DNA of 60,553 bases from Tissierellaceae bacterium (GCA_023229175.1 JALNZV010000013.1:1-60553), one strand, 5' to 3'. Shown: positions 7,786 through 16,447, numbered from the stretch's first letter. Translations and numbers: made by a program. Notes: generated from the letters alone by a model not told the origin.

Positions 7786-8694
7786 CTAATTAGGTATTAG
7801 TTCCAATGGATTTGTAACCACATTGTCTATATGAATTTCAAAATGCAAATGGGAACCAGTAGATCTTCCTGAGCTTCCCATTTTAGAAATCTCTTGCCCC
7901 TTTTCCACTTTATCTCCAACCTTTACCAAGATTTTGCTATTGTGAGCATATAAAGTTTTATACCCATATCCATGATCTAAAATGACAGTCCTACCGTAAG
8001 CGCCGTTTACACCAGCAAACACTACAGTTCCTTTGGCGGCAGCTTTAACACTAGTACCTGTTGAATTGGCCAAGTCAACACCTTGGTGAAACTGTATCCT
8101 CTTAGTAAATGGATCCCTTCGATTGCCAAATCTAGATGTAACTCTCCCCACCGTAGGCCTTAAATCTGGGACAGAATCCAAATAATCAAATTGAGCTTCT
8201 AAGTCCTCAATGAAAATTTCCAACTCCAACTTTTTATCCTCTAAGACCTCTGCAATTACATTCATCTCTTCAGCGTGATTTGTAAGGTCCATCTCCACAT
8301 CTCTATTTATGCCTCCGCCCCTTGAGGGGCTGTCGATACCTGCCATTTTTTCAAGTCTTCTTTGTAACTTATCGATTTCAGTTAGTTTGTCTTCTACCTC
8401 TTCAGTTTTCTCATAGAGGTGATTATTTTCTGATTTTAAGCTATTTAACTTTTTGTCTTTATCCCTATTCTCTTCTTCCAACGAGTTAATAATCGATAAC
8501 TTTTCATTTGCATCTTGCAATAGGCTTGATTGATAGTTCAATGACATCTTAAAATATACAGTAAGAGATATAAGTGAAAGAGCTAGAAAGCCGACAGTTG
8601 CCTTTGGTAGCCAATGGGGAATAGACAGTCGTCTTACTTTTTGTGTCCCCGGAATTATCAAAATACTAATCTTTGAAATATCCTTTTCCTTCAT
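7786..8694 (-). CDS. M23 family (LytM-type) peptidase with coiled coil
   Basis: The 302-residue protein has a short cytoplasmic N-terminus, one membrane segment (about residues 31-49), a long coiled coil (about 55-115 and 135-170) and a C-terminal LytM/M23 domain. The zinc site is visible: H-Q-G-V-D at the start of the fold and H-L-H-F-E near residue 285. The enzyme should cut or regulate cutting of peptidoglycan cross-bridges outside the membrane. The coiled coil resembles the EnvC/NlpD-like and DipM-like regulators. It is followed after 15 bases by the bactofilin gene, suggesting that the filament positions it. The ribosome binding site AAAGGAG precedes the ATG at 8694. Confidence 0.88.
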   Translation of the reverse strand: MKEKDISKISILIIPGTQKVRRLSIPHWLPKATVGFLALSLISLTVYFKMSLNYQSSLLQDANEKLSIINSLEEENRDKDKKLNSLKSENNHLYEKTEEVEDKLTEIDKLQRRLEKMAGIDSPSRGGGINRDVEMDLTNHAEEMNVIAEVLEDKKLELEIFIEDLEAQFDYLDSVPDLRPTVGRVTSRFGNRRDPFTKRIQFHQGVDLANSTGTSVKAAAKGTVVFAGVNGAYGRTVILDHGYGYKTLYAHNSKILVKVGDKVEKGQEISKMGSSGRSTGSHLHFEIHIDNVVTNPLELIPN

Positions 8695-8825
8695 AACAAT
8701 CTCCTTTTTTAAATTATGTAATGGGATATAAGTGGTATTTATATCCTATTTTTGAATTATATCACAAAAGGACAAGATATGGAATACGATTAGGGAGATT
8801 TATGAGATATTAAAAAATGAATTTT

Positions 8826-8839
8826 GTAACATAGGTTAC
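8826..8839 (+). promoter_or_regulatory. HcpR-like operator upstream of hcp
   Basis: GTAAC-ATAG-GTTAC is a perfect inverted repeat, matching the pattern I recall for the CRP/FNR-family regulator HcpR in Clostridia. Its centre (8832.5) lies at -41.5 if transcription starts at 8874, as the -10 element at 8862-8867 predicts. That is the classical class II activator position. Confidence 0.7.
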
Positions 8840-8861
8840 TGATTATAATAAAACAGATGAT

Positions 8862-8867
8862 TATAAT
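8862..8867 (+). promoter_or_regulatory. -10 element of the hcp promoter
   Basis: A TATAAT with no good -35 hexamer upstream; the -35 area is replaced by the HcpR-like operator, as expected for an activator-dependent promoter. A second TATAAT at 8844-8849 lies too close to the operator to be used with it. Confidence 0.55.
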
Positions 8868-8918
8868 ATAAAATGCTGAATAAAGTTAAACTAATTTAAA
8901 ATAGGAGGTAATACAGCA

Positions 8919-10571
8919 ATGAGTATGTTTTGTTATCAATGCCAAGAAGCAGCTGGGGGCAAGGGATGTACAAAGGTAGGCGTTTGTGGCAAGACTGCAG
9001 ATTTAGCAGCCTTACAGGATTTAATGATATATGGACTAAAGGGAATATCGGCTTTAGGGATAAAAGCAGATGAACTAGACATAGATATTCCAGAAGTGGA
9101 CAAACTGTTAATCGAAGGTTTATTCATGACCATAACCAACGCAAACTTCGACAAAGATAGATTTTTTGCCAAGATAAAAGAGGTCCTTAAAGCTAGAGAC
9201 CAATTAAAAGGCAAACTTACGGAAAAGGGAATAGAATTGGGAACCATGGGAGATGCTTCCACATTCTCAGTTAATTCCAATGACGAAATTGAATACAAAG
9301 CCAGTAGAGAGGAAGTTGGCATACTGGCTACAAAAGATGAAGATATACGTTCTCTTAGAGAGCTTATAATTTATGGGTTAAAGGGAATGGCAGCCTATGC
9401 AGAACACGCCATGAACCTGGGCTTTGAAGACAAGGAAATTCCTAAATTTATAAGAAGGGCTATGGCTGCCACATTAGACGATAGTCTGTCTTTAGATCAC
9501 TTAATAGCTCTCACTATGGAAACAGGTAAATATGGGGTAGATGTTATGGCACTACTGGATAAAGCCAATACTTCAGCCTATGGAAACCCTGAAATTACAG
9601 AAGTAAACATAGGGGTGAGAAATAATCCAGCCATCTTAATATCAGGCCACGACCTGAAGGATATGGAGGAGCTACTAGAGCAAACCGAGGGCACAGGAGT
9701 AGACGTATACACTCACGGCGAGATGTTGCCGGCGAACTATTACCCAGCATTTAAAAAATACCAGCACTTTGTGGGAAACTATGGAAATGCCTGGTGGAAA
9801 CAAAAAGAGGAATTTGAGAAGTTTAATGGAGTAGTATTATTTACCACAAACTGTATAGTTCCACCAAATGCTTCCTATGCAGACAGGGTATATACAACTG
9901 GCACATCGGGTTTTCCAGGATTTAAGCATATCCCTGATAGAAAGAATGGCGAACCCAAGGATTTCTCAGAATTAATAGAACACGCCAAAAAGCTACCAGC
10001 TCCAACGGAAATAGAAAAAGGAAAGATAATTGGAGGATTTGCACACGCTCAGGTGTTTGCATTGGCAGATAAGATAGTGGAGGCAATTAAAACCGGTGCA
10101 ATAAAGAAATTCTTTGTAATGGCAGGCTGTGACGGTAGACAATCAAAGCGAAATTACTATACTGACTTTGCAGAGGCCCTTCCAAAGGATACTGTCATTC
10201 TAACTGCAGGATGTGCAAAATACAAATACAATAAACTAAACTTAGGGGATATAAATGGTATACCACGAGTACTAGACGCAGGACAATGCAACGACTCTTA
10301 TTCCCTTGTGGTAATAGCCATGAAATTAAAGGAGATATTTGAACTCAACGATATCAATGAACTGCCTATAGCGTACAATATTGCATGGTATGAACAAAAA
10401 GCAGTAATAGTACTTCTAGCACTTTTATATCTGGGAGTGAAAAATATTCATTTAGGACCTACACTTCCAGCATTTATATCTCCAAATGTACTAAAGGTAT
10501 TGGTAGAAAACTTTGACATGGGAACAATATCAAATGTACAAGACGATATAAAGATGTTTATGGATATTTAA
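8919..10571 (+). CDS. hcp: Hybrid-cluster protein (hydroxylamine reductase)
   Basis: This 550-residue protein is full length for Hcp. The N-terminal cubane ligands are C5, C8, C17 and C23, the wider spacing found in class I and II Hcp of anaerobes. The hybrid cluster region shows the conserved motifs THGEMLPANYYP, FTTNCIVPP, AGCDGR, LTAGCAKYKYN and DAGQCNDSYS. Hcp works in the cytoplasm as a nitric oxide reductase, with hydroxylamine reduction as a side activity, and protects against nitrosative stress. It is a single-gene unit controlled by a probable HcpR site and followed by a DUF438/hemerythrin gene that fits the same stress. Its electron-donor partner Hcr is absent, as usual in clostridia. 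Confidence 0.97.
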   Translation: MSMFCYQCQEAAGGKGCTKVGVCGKTADLAALQDLMIYGLKGISALGIKADELDIDIPEVDKLLIEGLFMTITNANFDKDRFFAKIKEVLKARDQLKGKLTEKGIELGTMGDASTFSVNSNDEIEYKASREEVGILATKDEDIRSLRELIIYGLKGMAAYAEHAMNLGFEDKEIPKFIRRAMAATLDDSLSLDHLIALTMETGKYGVDVMALLDKANTSAYGNPEITEVNIGVRNNPAILISGHDLKDMEELLEQTEGTGVDVYTHGEMLPANYYPAFKKYQHFVGNYGNAWWKQKEEFEKFNGVVLFTTNCIVPPNASYADRVYTTGTSGFPGFKHIPDRKNGEPKDFSELIEHAKKLPAPTEIEKGKIIGGFAHAQVFALADKIVEAIKTGAIKKFFVMAGCDGRQSKRNYYTDFAEALPKDTVILTAGCAKYKYNKLNLGDINGIPRVLDAGQCNDSYSLVVIAMKLKEIFELNDINELPIAYNIAWYEQKAVIVLLALLYLGVKNIHLGPTLPAFISPNVLKVLVENFDMGTISNVQDDIKMFMDI

Positions 10572-10577
10572 GATTAA

Positions 10578-10605
10578 GGCCCCAATTTGCAAGTAAATTG
10601 GGGCC
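10578..10605 (+). terminator. Strong hairpin after hcp
   Basis: An 11-bp perfect stem (10578-10588 with 10595-10605) has a six-base loop. The T run after it is weak (ATATATAAAT), so it may stabilise the message end rather than stop transcription fully. Confidence 0.7.
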
Positions 10606-10634
10606 ATATATAAATGGGATTGTCAGTAAATAGT

Positions 10635-10664
10635 TTGACTAAGATAGGGATAAAATTATATAAT
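10635..10664 (+). promoter_or_regulatory. Sigma-A-type promoter of the DUF438 gene
   Basis: TTGACT (10635-10640) and TATAAT (10659-10664) are separated by 18 bases. Confidence 0.65.
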
Positions 10665-10703
10665 ATAGAAAAGGTTTAGCAAATTAAATCAGTGAGGTGG
10701 CAT

Positions 10704-11882
10704 ATGGATAAGGACAGGGAAAGAATAGAGAATCTTAAAGATTACGTTCAGGGAGTCTTCAATAGGGAAGAGGGCAGAAACTTATATTTTTCATACAAGG
10801 ACGATTTGGACAATGTGACGCCCCAAGATGCCTTTGAAGTGTTTAACGCAAAGTTACAAGAGGGTTATATGCCAAAGGAAATATTTGAGTTTTTAGATAG
10901 GGTAATAAACGTATTTCACAGTTCCCTTAGCGAGTATCACTGGGAAAAGCCAAATGAGAATAGTTTTATCGATATTTTAATGAGGGAAAATAGGGCGTTG
11001 GAAAAGAAATTAGATAAAATTAGGCCTGTACTCCTAGATAGTGAAGTGAGACAGAAAAAGAGTTTGTTATTGAAATTGCTAAATGAATTAGAAGAGTTCG
11101 ATGCCCATTATTTGAAGAAGGAAAACATACTCTTTCCATATATGGAAAAGAAAAAGGAAATCTTTCACGGCTTGACAATAATGTGGTCCCTTCACGACGA
11201 GGCCAGATCTGATATAGCAAATATGAAGAAAATCGTCGAAAGGGAGGAGTTTGACGACAACGAATTCAACATACAAATTGGTAGATTGTTCTTTACCTTA
11301 CTTGGCATCGTTCACAAGGAAGAACATATATTATTCCCTGCGGCCATGGAAATAATAGAAGAGGAAGAATGGGAGGAGATGAATTTACAAAGCCTTGAAT
11401 ATGGATTTCCATTTATAGACACCCCGGAAATAGCCACAAAAGGGAAGGAAAAATTAGAGGTAAAAGAGTTTGACGGCATGACATTTAAAACCGATACTGG
11501 CGAACTTACCATGGAACAAATACTTCTTATTTTCAACGCATTGCCAGTAGATTTTACATTCGTTGACGAAAACAACAAGGTTAGATATTTCTCTAATCCC
11601 AAGGATAGATTATTCCCACGATCTCCAGCGGTAATAGGCAGAGACGTAAACATGTGCCATCCTGCAGAGTCAGTCCATGTAGTGGAAGAAATAGTTGAGG
11701 CCTTTAGGACTGGTAAGGAAGATTCTGCTTCATTCTGGATTAACCTCAGGGGAAGAATGATACTGATACAGTATTTTGCCTTAAGGGATTCCTCTGGAAG
11801 CTACAAGGGCGTACTGGAAGCAAGTCAGGATATAACAGATGTTAGAGCATTGGAAGGGGAAAGAAGGCTTCTGCAATGGTAA
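10704..11882 (+). CDS. DUF438 domain protein with hemerythrin and PAS domains
   Basis: The 392-residue protein has three parts: a DUF438 helical domain (about 1-75), a hemerythrin-like HHE domain (about 85-225) with repeated H-x-x-x-E pairs (H-Y-L-K-K-E, L-H-D-E-A, H-K-E-E-H) that suit a di-iron site, and a C-terminal PAS domain (about 265-390) with the F-S-N-P-K-D-R-L-F and M-C-H-P pieces seen in this family. Proteins of this build are thought to sense or buffer nitric oxide, oxygen or iron, but their output is not established. The gene stands right after hcp, which supports a nitrosative-stress role. ATG 10704 follows GAGGTGG; an upstream in-frame start at 10692 overlaps that site. Confidence 0.88.
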   Translation: MDKDRERIENLKDYVQGVFNREEGRNLYFSYKDDLDNVTPQDAFEVFNAKLQEGYMPKEIFEFLDRVINVFHSSLSEYHWEKPNENSFIDILMRENRALEKKLDKIRPVLLDSEVRQKKSLLLKLLNELEEFDAHYLKKENILFPYMEKKKEIFHGLTIMWSLHDEARSDIANMKKIVEREEFDDNEFNIQIGRLFFTLLGIVHKEEHILFPAAMEIIEEEEWEEMNLQSLEYGFPFIDTPEIATKGKEKLEVKEFDGMTFKTDTGELTMEQILLIFNALPVDFTFVDENNKVRYFSNPKDRLFPRSPAVIGRDVNMCHPAESVHVVEEIVEAFRTGKEDSASFWINLRGRMILIQYFALRDSSGSYKGVLEASQDITDVRALEGERRLLQW

Positions 11883-11910
11883 GATATTGAAATATAAAGT
11901 ACTAAAAGCC

Positions 11911-11957
11911 TATCCTCCTAAAATATATATAGATAAAGTATATATTTTAGGAGGATA
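11911..11957 (+). promoter_or_regulatory. Long hairpin hiding the ribosome binding site of the antiporter gene
   Basis: A perfect 19-bp stem (11911-11929 with 11939-11957) has a nine-base loop. The right arm contains the AGGAGG site at 11949-11954 and ends five bases before the GTG start at 11963. When folded, the ribosome could not bind. It could be an RNA thermometer, an ion- or protein-responsive switch, or a terminator read from the preceding gene, though there is no T run. Confidence 0.85.
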
Positions 11958-11962
11958 TTATT

Positions 11963-12907
11963 GTGCCAATTTTAACTTTTGGACTTTTTTTCATCGGCCT
12001 TACAATGATAGTGAAAGGAGGAGATTGGTTTTTAGATTCCATTATCTGGATTGCAGAGAAAACAGGAATTTCCTATGGGATAATAGGAGCTACCGTAGTG
12101 AGTATGGCAACTACTTTGCCAGAACTTTTTGTGTCCTCAGTAGCAAGTAACGAAGGTTTCACAGATATGGCAGTAGGAAACGCATTGGGCTCCTACATAT
12201 GCAATATTGCATTTATCATTGGAATTTGTGCCATTATAAAACCTATAAAGGTAAGAGATGACTACTTTGGAGTAAAAGGAGCTTTGATGTTCGGACACTT
12301 AAGCATTTTTTACTTTTTTGCTTCTGACGGGATAATCGGATATTGGGAAGGAAAGATATTGATTGGCCTCATAGTGTTATTTTTTATAGTCAACTTATTT
12401 GAATACAGTAAGGAGATTGAAGAAACAAAAAAAATCAAGACGAAACCTAGGAACAACAAGGAGGTATTGTTAAATGGAAGCAAATTTGCCATAGGCAGTA
12501 CCTTTATAATAATAGGTGCTCACATCTTAGTGAGTACAGGTGTAGATATAGCTAATATATTTAGGATACCAAAACAAGTAGTAAGTCTTACTTTACTGGC
12601 CATAGGCACGTCTTTACCTGAATTGGTGACGGCCCTTGCAGCTACGGTCAAAGATAAGCAAAATATTTCTTTGGGAAATATCTTAGGAGCCAACATCTTA
12701 AATATGACAGCAGTAATGGGGATTTCCACCATGGTAAGTGACAGTGGGCTCATAATATCTAGCCAAACCCTGAGGCTGGATGTACCTATAGCCACCATTG
12801 TAGCGTTGATTTTTATATTATCGGGCATACTTTTCAAGAAGATAGGCAGAATAACAGGGTTAATTCTTTTGTTTATATATGGAATATATATGCAAATATT
12901 ATTTTAA
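11963..12907 (+). CDS. Calcium/sodium antiporter (CaxA/YrbG family)
   Basis: This 314-residue membrane protein is of the Ca2+:cation antiporter family. It has about ten membrane segments in two inverted halves, each with the alpha-repeat that binds the ion: A-T-V-V-S-M-A-T-T-L-P-E-L in the first half and A-I-G-T-S-L-P-E-L in the second, the glutamates being the ion ligands. It should move Na+ or Ca2+ across the cytoplasmic membrane. The start is GTG at 11963, and its ribosome binding site is buried in a 19-bp hairpin, so translation is probably controlled. The stop codon lies inside the left arm of the terminator. Confidence 0.9.
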   Translation: MPILTFGLFFIGLTMIVKGGDWFLDSIIWIAEKTGISYGIIGATVVSMATTLPELFVSSVASNEGFTDMAVGNALGSYICNIAFIIGICAIIKPIKVRDDYFGVKGALMFGHLSIFYFFASDGIIGYWEGKILIGLIVLFFIVNLFEYSKEIEETKKIKTKPRNNKEVLLNGSKFAIGSTFIIIGAHILVSTGVDIANIFRIPKQVVSLTLLAIGTSLPELVTALAATVKDKQNISLGNILGANILNMTAVMGISTMVSDSGLIISSQTLRLDVPIATIVALIFILSGILFKKIGRITGLILLFIYGIYMQILF

Positions 12908-12928
12908 GACGGCATAGCCGTCTTAAAA
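12902..12928. terminator. Bidirectional terminator
   Basis: A 12-bp stem (12902-12913 with 12917-12928) has a three-base loop. It serves the antiporter gene on the plus strand and the selenoprotein gene on the minus strand. Confidence 0.88.
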
Positions 12929-12935
12929 TAACTTA

Positions 12936-13178
12936 CTATTTAATTTTCTGTGCTAAGATTTTCTCCACTTCCCATTGGTTAGGGTAGCGATTTAACTCTT
13001 TTTTAGAAAATACGACTTCATCACCTAAGCGAATTTCAAAAACTCCGCCAGATGAAGGGATCATCTCTAAACCTTCTAGTTTATTTTTAAATAGGTTCAA
13101 TAAGTTTTGTGCAAGAGCAACTGCCCTATCTAGGTATCCTCAAGAAGTACAATATTCAATGGTAACCTTTTTGCTCAT
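12936..13178 (-). CDS. SelW-like (Rdx family) selenoprotein; UGA at codon 13 read as selenocysteine
   Basis: This gene is invisible to ordinary ORF finding because codon 13 is TGA (13140-13142). Read through, it gives 80 residues: M-S-K-K-V-T-I-E-Y-C10-T-S-U13-G-Y, then L-D-R-A-V-A-L, and near the end F-E-I-R-L-G-D and Y-P-N-Q-W. The C-x-x-U redox motif after a first beta strand, followed by a G-Y and helix, is the Rdx/SelW/SelT hallmark, and the length is typical. Several features show the frame is real: an AAGGAGGG site before the ATG at 13178, no other stop before 12938, and a terminator just after. A hairpin that could serve as SECIS lies 12 bases after the TGA. The probable role is thiol redox chemistry in the cytosol. 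A nonfunctional frame with a nonsense mutation is the alternative, but the TGA falls exactly at the redox position. Confidence 0.86.
13114..13127 (-). promoter_or_regulatory. Possible SECIS hairpin of the SelW-like gene
   Basis: On the minus strand AGGGC (13127-13123) pairs with GCTCT (13118-13114) around an AGTT loop, starting 12 bases after the UGA. Bacterial SECIS elements lie just downstream of UGA, but they vary, so this is only a candidate. Confidence 0.45.
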
Positions 13179-13251
13179 ACTTAAACCCTCCTTGTGAAAA
13201 TATTATTTGTGATTGATTTCCATATATTATCATATATAATTTTTGCAGATA

Positions 13252-14226
13252 TTACAATAATTCTTTTCTTAAATCCCCCATAGATTTTGGAGACAATAGC
13301 CCCAGAGGAACGTCAAATAGGGTAATGGCTCCAGTATCTCCACGAGAAGCCATTTTATAAACTGCCCTAGCAAAAGCAACTAAAACAGAAGAAGTAAATT
13401 CTGGGTTACTTTCTAATTCCAAATTAAACTCAAGTTTTTGTCTGTGACCGTCACCAGTATAACCAGTTCTAATTACAAAACCGCCATGGGCCATTTTACC
13501 ATGATTAGCCTTTAACTCCTCCTCTGTAATGAAATTTACAGTAGTATGATAATCTGCAAAGTAATTGGGCATGGACTTAATCTCTTCTTCAATCCTACTT
13601 TGGTCTTCACCTTCTTCACAAACTACATAGCATATTCTTTCATGTCTCTCGTTTACAGGTATATCCACATCATCAAAGGCCCTGACCGTATTTATGGCAT
13701 CTTCCATGGGTATTGTATACTGCACGCCGTATTTTACGCCTTTAACCCTTCGTATGGCATCGGAATGACCTTGGCTGATTCCCTTTCCCCAAAATGTATA
13801 GTCCTTTCCATTGGGTAAGATGGACTGACCTATGAGCCGATTTAGGGAAAAAAGTCCTGGATCCCAGCCTACTGAAATTAGACTGAGTTTATGGGCACTT
13901 GCGGCAACTTGATTTACCTTATCAAAATATTCGGGGATTCTACCGTGATTATCAAAGCTGTCTACAGTATTGAAATGGGCAGCCACCATTGGGCCTTGTT
14001 GATCCAAGTCTTTCAATGAGCCACCGCAAAGAATCATAACATCAATTTTATCTTTATAATCCATTATATTGTCAATATGTACAGCTTTTGATTTTGTACC
14101 TAATGAACTAGGGTCCCTTTTGGTAAATATGGCCACCAGATCCATATCTTCGTTGTAGCTAATAGCCAGCTCAGCGCCTCTCCCCAAATTACCATATCCA
14201 ACTATGCCTACTTTAATCCTTTCCAT
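13252..14226 (-). CDS. ddh: meso-Diaminopimelate dehydrogenase
   Basis: This 324-residue enzyme makes meso-diaminopimelate in one NADPH-dependent step from tetrahydrodipicolinate, supplying lysine and the peptidoglycan cross-linker. The N-terminal Rossmann motif is G-I-V-G-Y-G-N-L-G (residues 8-16). Family motifs include SVGWDPGLFS and FWGKGISQGHSDAIRRVKGVKYGVQYT, which line the diaminopimelate pocket. Length and ends match the family fully. It is a single-gene unit on the minus strand, started by a GGAGGGCTTTAA-type site. The short-cut pathway is found in scattered Firmicutes. Confidence 0.96.
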   Translation of the reverse strand: MERIKVGIVGYGNLGRGAELAISYNEDMDLVAIFTKRDPSSLGTKSKAVHIDNIMDYKDKIDVMILCGGSLKDLDQQGPMVAAHFNTVDSFDNHGRIPEYFDKVNQVAASAHKLSLISVGWDPGLFSLNRLIGQSILPNGKDYTFWGKGISQGHSDAIRRVKGVKYGVQYTIPMEDAINTVRAFDDVDIPVNERHERICYVVCEEGEDQSRIEEEIKSMPNYFADYHTTVNFITEEELKANHGKMAHGGFVIRTGYTGDGHRQKLEFNLELESNPEFTSSVLVAFARAVYKMASRGDTGAITLFDVPLGLLSPKSMGDLRKELL

Positions 14227-14400
14227 TTAAAGCCCTCCTTATTTATTAATAGATTATATCACATTGAACTAGATATGATAAAAATTATATTGAAAAGATG
14301 TAGAAAAATGTGACCTATTTTCCACTATCAATTTTCCCAAGTTAATGCTATATTATATAAGATGGGTTTGGTCTTAAACCACTACAAAGGAGTGATTGCA

Positions 14401-15591
14401 ATGGATAGAAGCGGTAACGCACTAAAGGATAAAACCTTACTTAAAAAGGCTATAAGCATTGAGGGAATAGTGACCTTTGGAATTTTTGTTTTCTTTTTTG
14501 GGGTAATTGGCGTAAGGATGGGATTGATTAACTCAGTAAACACACTTCTTAACACGGCTTATGACTTGCTTATGAGTACAGTATTTTACATAATGGCCAT
14601 AGCTGTAGTGGCAGGTGCCATTGCCGGTATCTTAACAGAATTTGGAGTTATTGCCCTAGCAAATAAAGGGTTATCCCCTTTGATGAAACCAATATTTGGG
14701 CTACCAGGAGCTAGTGCAATATCAGTTTTTACCACCTATTTATCCGACAACCCTGCGGTACTGACATTGGCAGATGACAAAAGATTTCGTAGATATTTTA
14801 AAAAATATCAATTACCTGCTTTGACAAACCTTGGGACGGCCTTTGGTATGGGGCTAATAGTTACCGTGTTTATGATGGGATTGCCAAATCCCAGAGGGGA
14901 GAATTTTATATTAGCTGCCATTATAGGAAACATAGGAGCCGTAATAGGTAGCATTGTGTCAGTTCGCATTATGCTCAGCAAAACCAAAAAAATTTATGGC
15001 ATTACAGAAGAAGCGGAGGACAATGGGGAAATAGGATATGATATATTAGAATATAGAGAAATTAGAGAAGGAAGCCTGGGCGAGAGATTTATGAATTCCA
15101 TGCTGGAGGGAGGTACGTCAGGGGTAAAAGTTGGATTTGATATAATTCCTGGAGTGCTTATTATATGCAGCTTAGTTATGATTCTTACAAATACCATACC
15201 TGATACTGGGGTATATACTGGGGCAGCATATGAAGGTATAGGACTTTTTCCCTGGATTGGTGAAAAGATAAGTTTTGTGACAAAACCACTGTTTGGATTC
15301 ACTTCCCCAATGGGAATATCCGTGCCCATAACTGCCCTCGGTGCGGCAGGTGCTGCCATAGGGCTAGTACCTACCATGGTAAACCAGGGACTAGCTGGTG
15401 CCAATGATGTAGCCGTATTCACGGCTATGTGCATGTGTTGGAGTGGATATTTAAGCACTCATGTCGCCATGATGGATGGATTAAAGTTTAGGAAACTGAC
15501 AGGTTCGGCTATCTTTGCCCATACCATAGGAGGTATTGCAGCAGGTATTGCAGCAAACTGGTTATTTAAATTGATTTCTATAATTGTATAA
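14401..15591 (+). CDS. Gate-domain (nucleoside recognition) membrane protein
   Basis: This is a 396-residue integral membrane protein with about eight to ten hydrophobic segments and two Gate-type domains, as in the YjiH/YjiG and spore maturation families. The conserved S-D-N-P-A pocket (TYLSDNPAVLTLADD, near residue 117) and PMGISVPITALGAAGA are visible. Substrates are unproven; such proteins are thought to carry nucleosides or other small solutes. The start at 14401 is chosen for the AAAGGAGTG site eight bases before it; the upstream ATG at 14362 has none. It is followed after about 60 bases by an HpcH-type aldolase, perhaps in one operon. Confidence 0.75.
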   Translation: MDRSGNALKDKTLLKKAISIEGIVTFGIFVFFFGVIGVRMGLINSVNTLLNTAYDLLMSTVFYIMAIAVVAGAIAGILTEFGVIALANKGLSPLMKPIFGLPGASAISVFTTYLSDNPAVLTLADDKRFRRYFKKYQLPALTNLGTAFGMGLIVTVFMMGLPNPRGENFILAAIIGNIGAVIGSIVSVRIMLSKTKKIYGITEEAEDNGEIGYDILEYREIREGSLGERFMNSMLEGGTSGVKVGFDIIPGVLIICSLVMILTNTIPDTGVYTGAAYEGIGLFPWIGEKISFVTKPLFGFTSPMGISVPITALGAAGAAIGLVPTMVNQGLAGANDVAVFTAMCMCWSGYLSTHVAMMDGLKFRKLTGSAIFAHTIGGIAAGIAANWLFKLISIIV

Positions 15592-15652
15592 TAGATTTTA
15601 GGGCTCCATATTTTAGGAGGGTTTATGGTATAGTAAATCTGGAGGGATTAAA

Positions 15653-16423
15653 ATGAAAAATATGACCAAGGAAAAACTAAGAAGTGGAAAAGCTGTTTTT
15701 GGCACTTTTATGACCATAAACAGTTTTGAGTTAAGTCAAGTATTTGGGAATGCAGGCTATGATTTTATAATTATTGACTATGAACACGGGGCTATGGATA
15801 TGGAAACAGTTGGCAGACAAGTGGCAGCCATAAAAGGAATAGGAGATACCTCTCCCCTTGTAAGGGTCCCAATAAACAAAGCTGAATATGTAAAAAAAGG
15901 ATTGGACTCTGGTGCCTATGGGTTAATGTATCCAATGATAAGGACAAAAGAAGATGTAGAAGAAGCAGTCAAACACTTTTATTATCCCCCTAAGGGCACC
16001 AGAGGTATAGGTGCCACTAGGGCAAACTTGTTTTTTACAGAAACAGAAAAGTATTTAAAGTTTACTGAAAAAGACCTGTTATGTATGATACAAATAGAGA
16101 CAAAAGAGTCGGTGGAAAATCTAGATGAAATATTGTCTGTAAAAGGTATAGATGTCGCATTTGTAGGCCCCTATGATCTATCGTACTCCCTTGGCGTTGG
16201 GGGGCAAATCGGGCACCAAAAAGTAGAAGAAGCAATAGAATACATTGGAGAAAAGTGTATGGAGCATAATGTAATTCCGGGGATTATGACAAATAAGGAT
16301 AAGATGGAAAGACACATGGATTTAGGCTACAGATTTATAGTAGAAGGAGTAGATGGGCTAATAATATCAAATGCAATAAAAAATGATATAGAATACTTTA
16401 AGGCAATAAATAAAAAATCCTAG
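15653..16423 (+). CDS. HpcH/HpaI aldolase family protein
   Basis: This 256-residue TIM-barrel lyase is of the HpcH/HpaI type. It shows the D-Y-E-H-G-A motif (residues ~43-48), with the catalytic histidine and metal-coordinating region, the P-P-K-G-T-R-G motif, and V-G-P-Y-D-L-S near residue 174. Members split 2-keto-3-deoxy sugar acids or 4-hydroxy-2-oxo acids to pyruvate and an aldehyde, using a divalent metal. The substrate cannot be read from sequence. The start has a GGAGGG site. It is downstream of the Gate-domain transporter, which might bring in its substrate or a precursor. Confidence 0.85.
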   Translation: MKNMTKEKLRSGKAVFGTFMTINSFELSQVFGNAGYDFIIIDYEHGAMDMETVGRQVAAIKGIGDTSPLVRVPINKAEYVKKGLDSGAYGLMYPMIRTKEDVEEAVKHFYYPPKGTRGIGATRANLFFTETEKYLKFTEKDLLCMIQIETKESVENLDEILSVKGIDVAFVGPYDLSYSLGVGGQIGHQKVEEAIEYIGEKCMEHNVIPGIMTNKDKMERHMDLGYRFIVEGVDGLIISNAIKNDIEYFKAINKKS

Positions 16424-16445
16424 GGAATACTCCCTAGGGATTTTT
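16413..16445. terminator. Bidirectional terminator
   Basis: A near-perfect stem (16413-16426 with 16431-16445, one bulged base) is flanked by A5 and T5. It lies between the aldolase and the convergent dps gene and includes the aldolase stop codon. Confidence 0.85.
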
Positions 16446-16447
16446 AT

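Noticed and set aside
12936..13178. Reading the SelW-like frame as a pseudogene with a nonsense codon
   Set aside because: The TGA is exactly at the redox position, there is no second defect and the ribosome binding site is strong.
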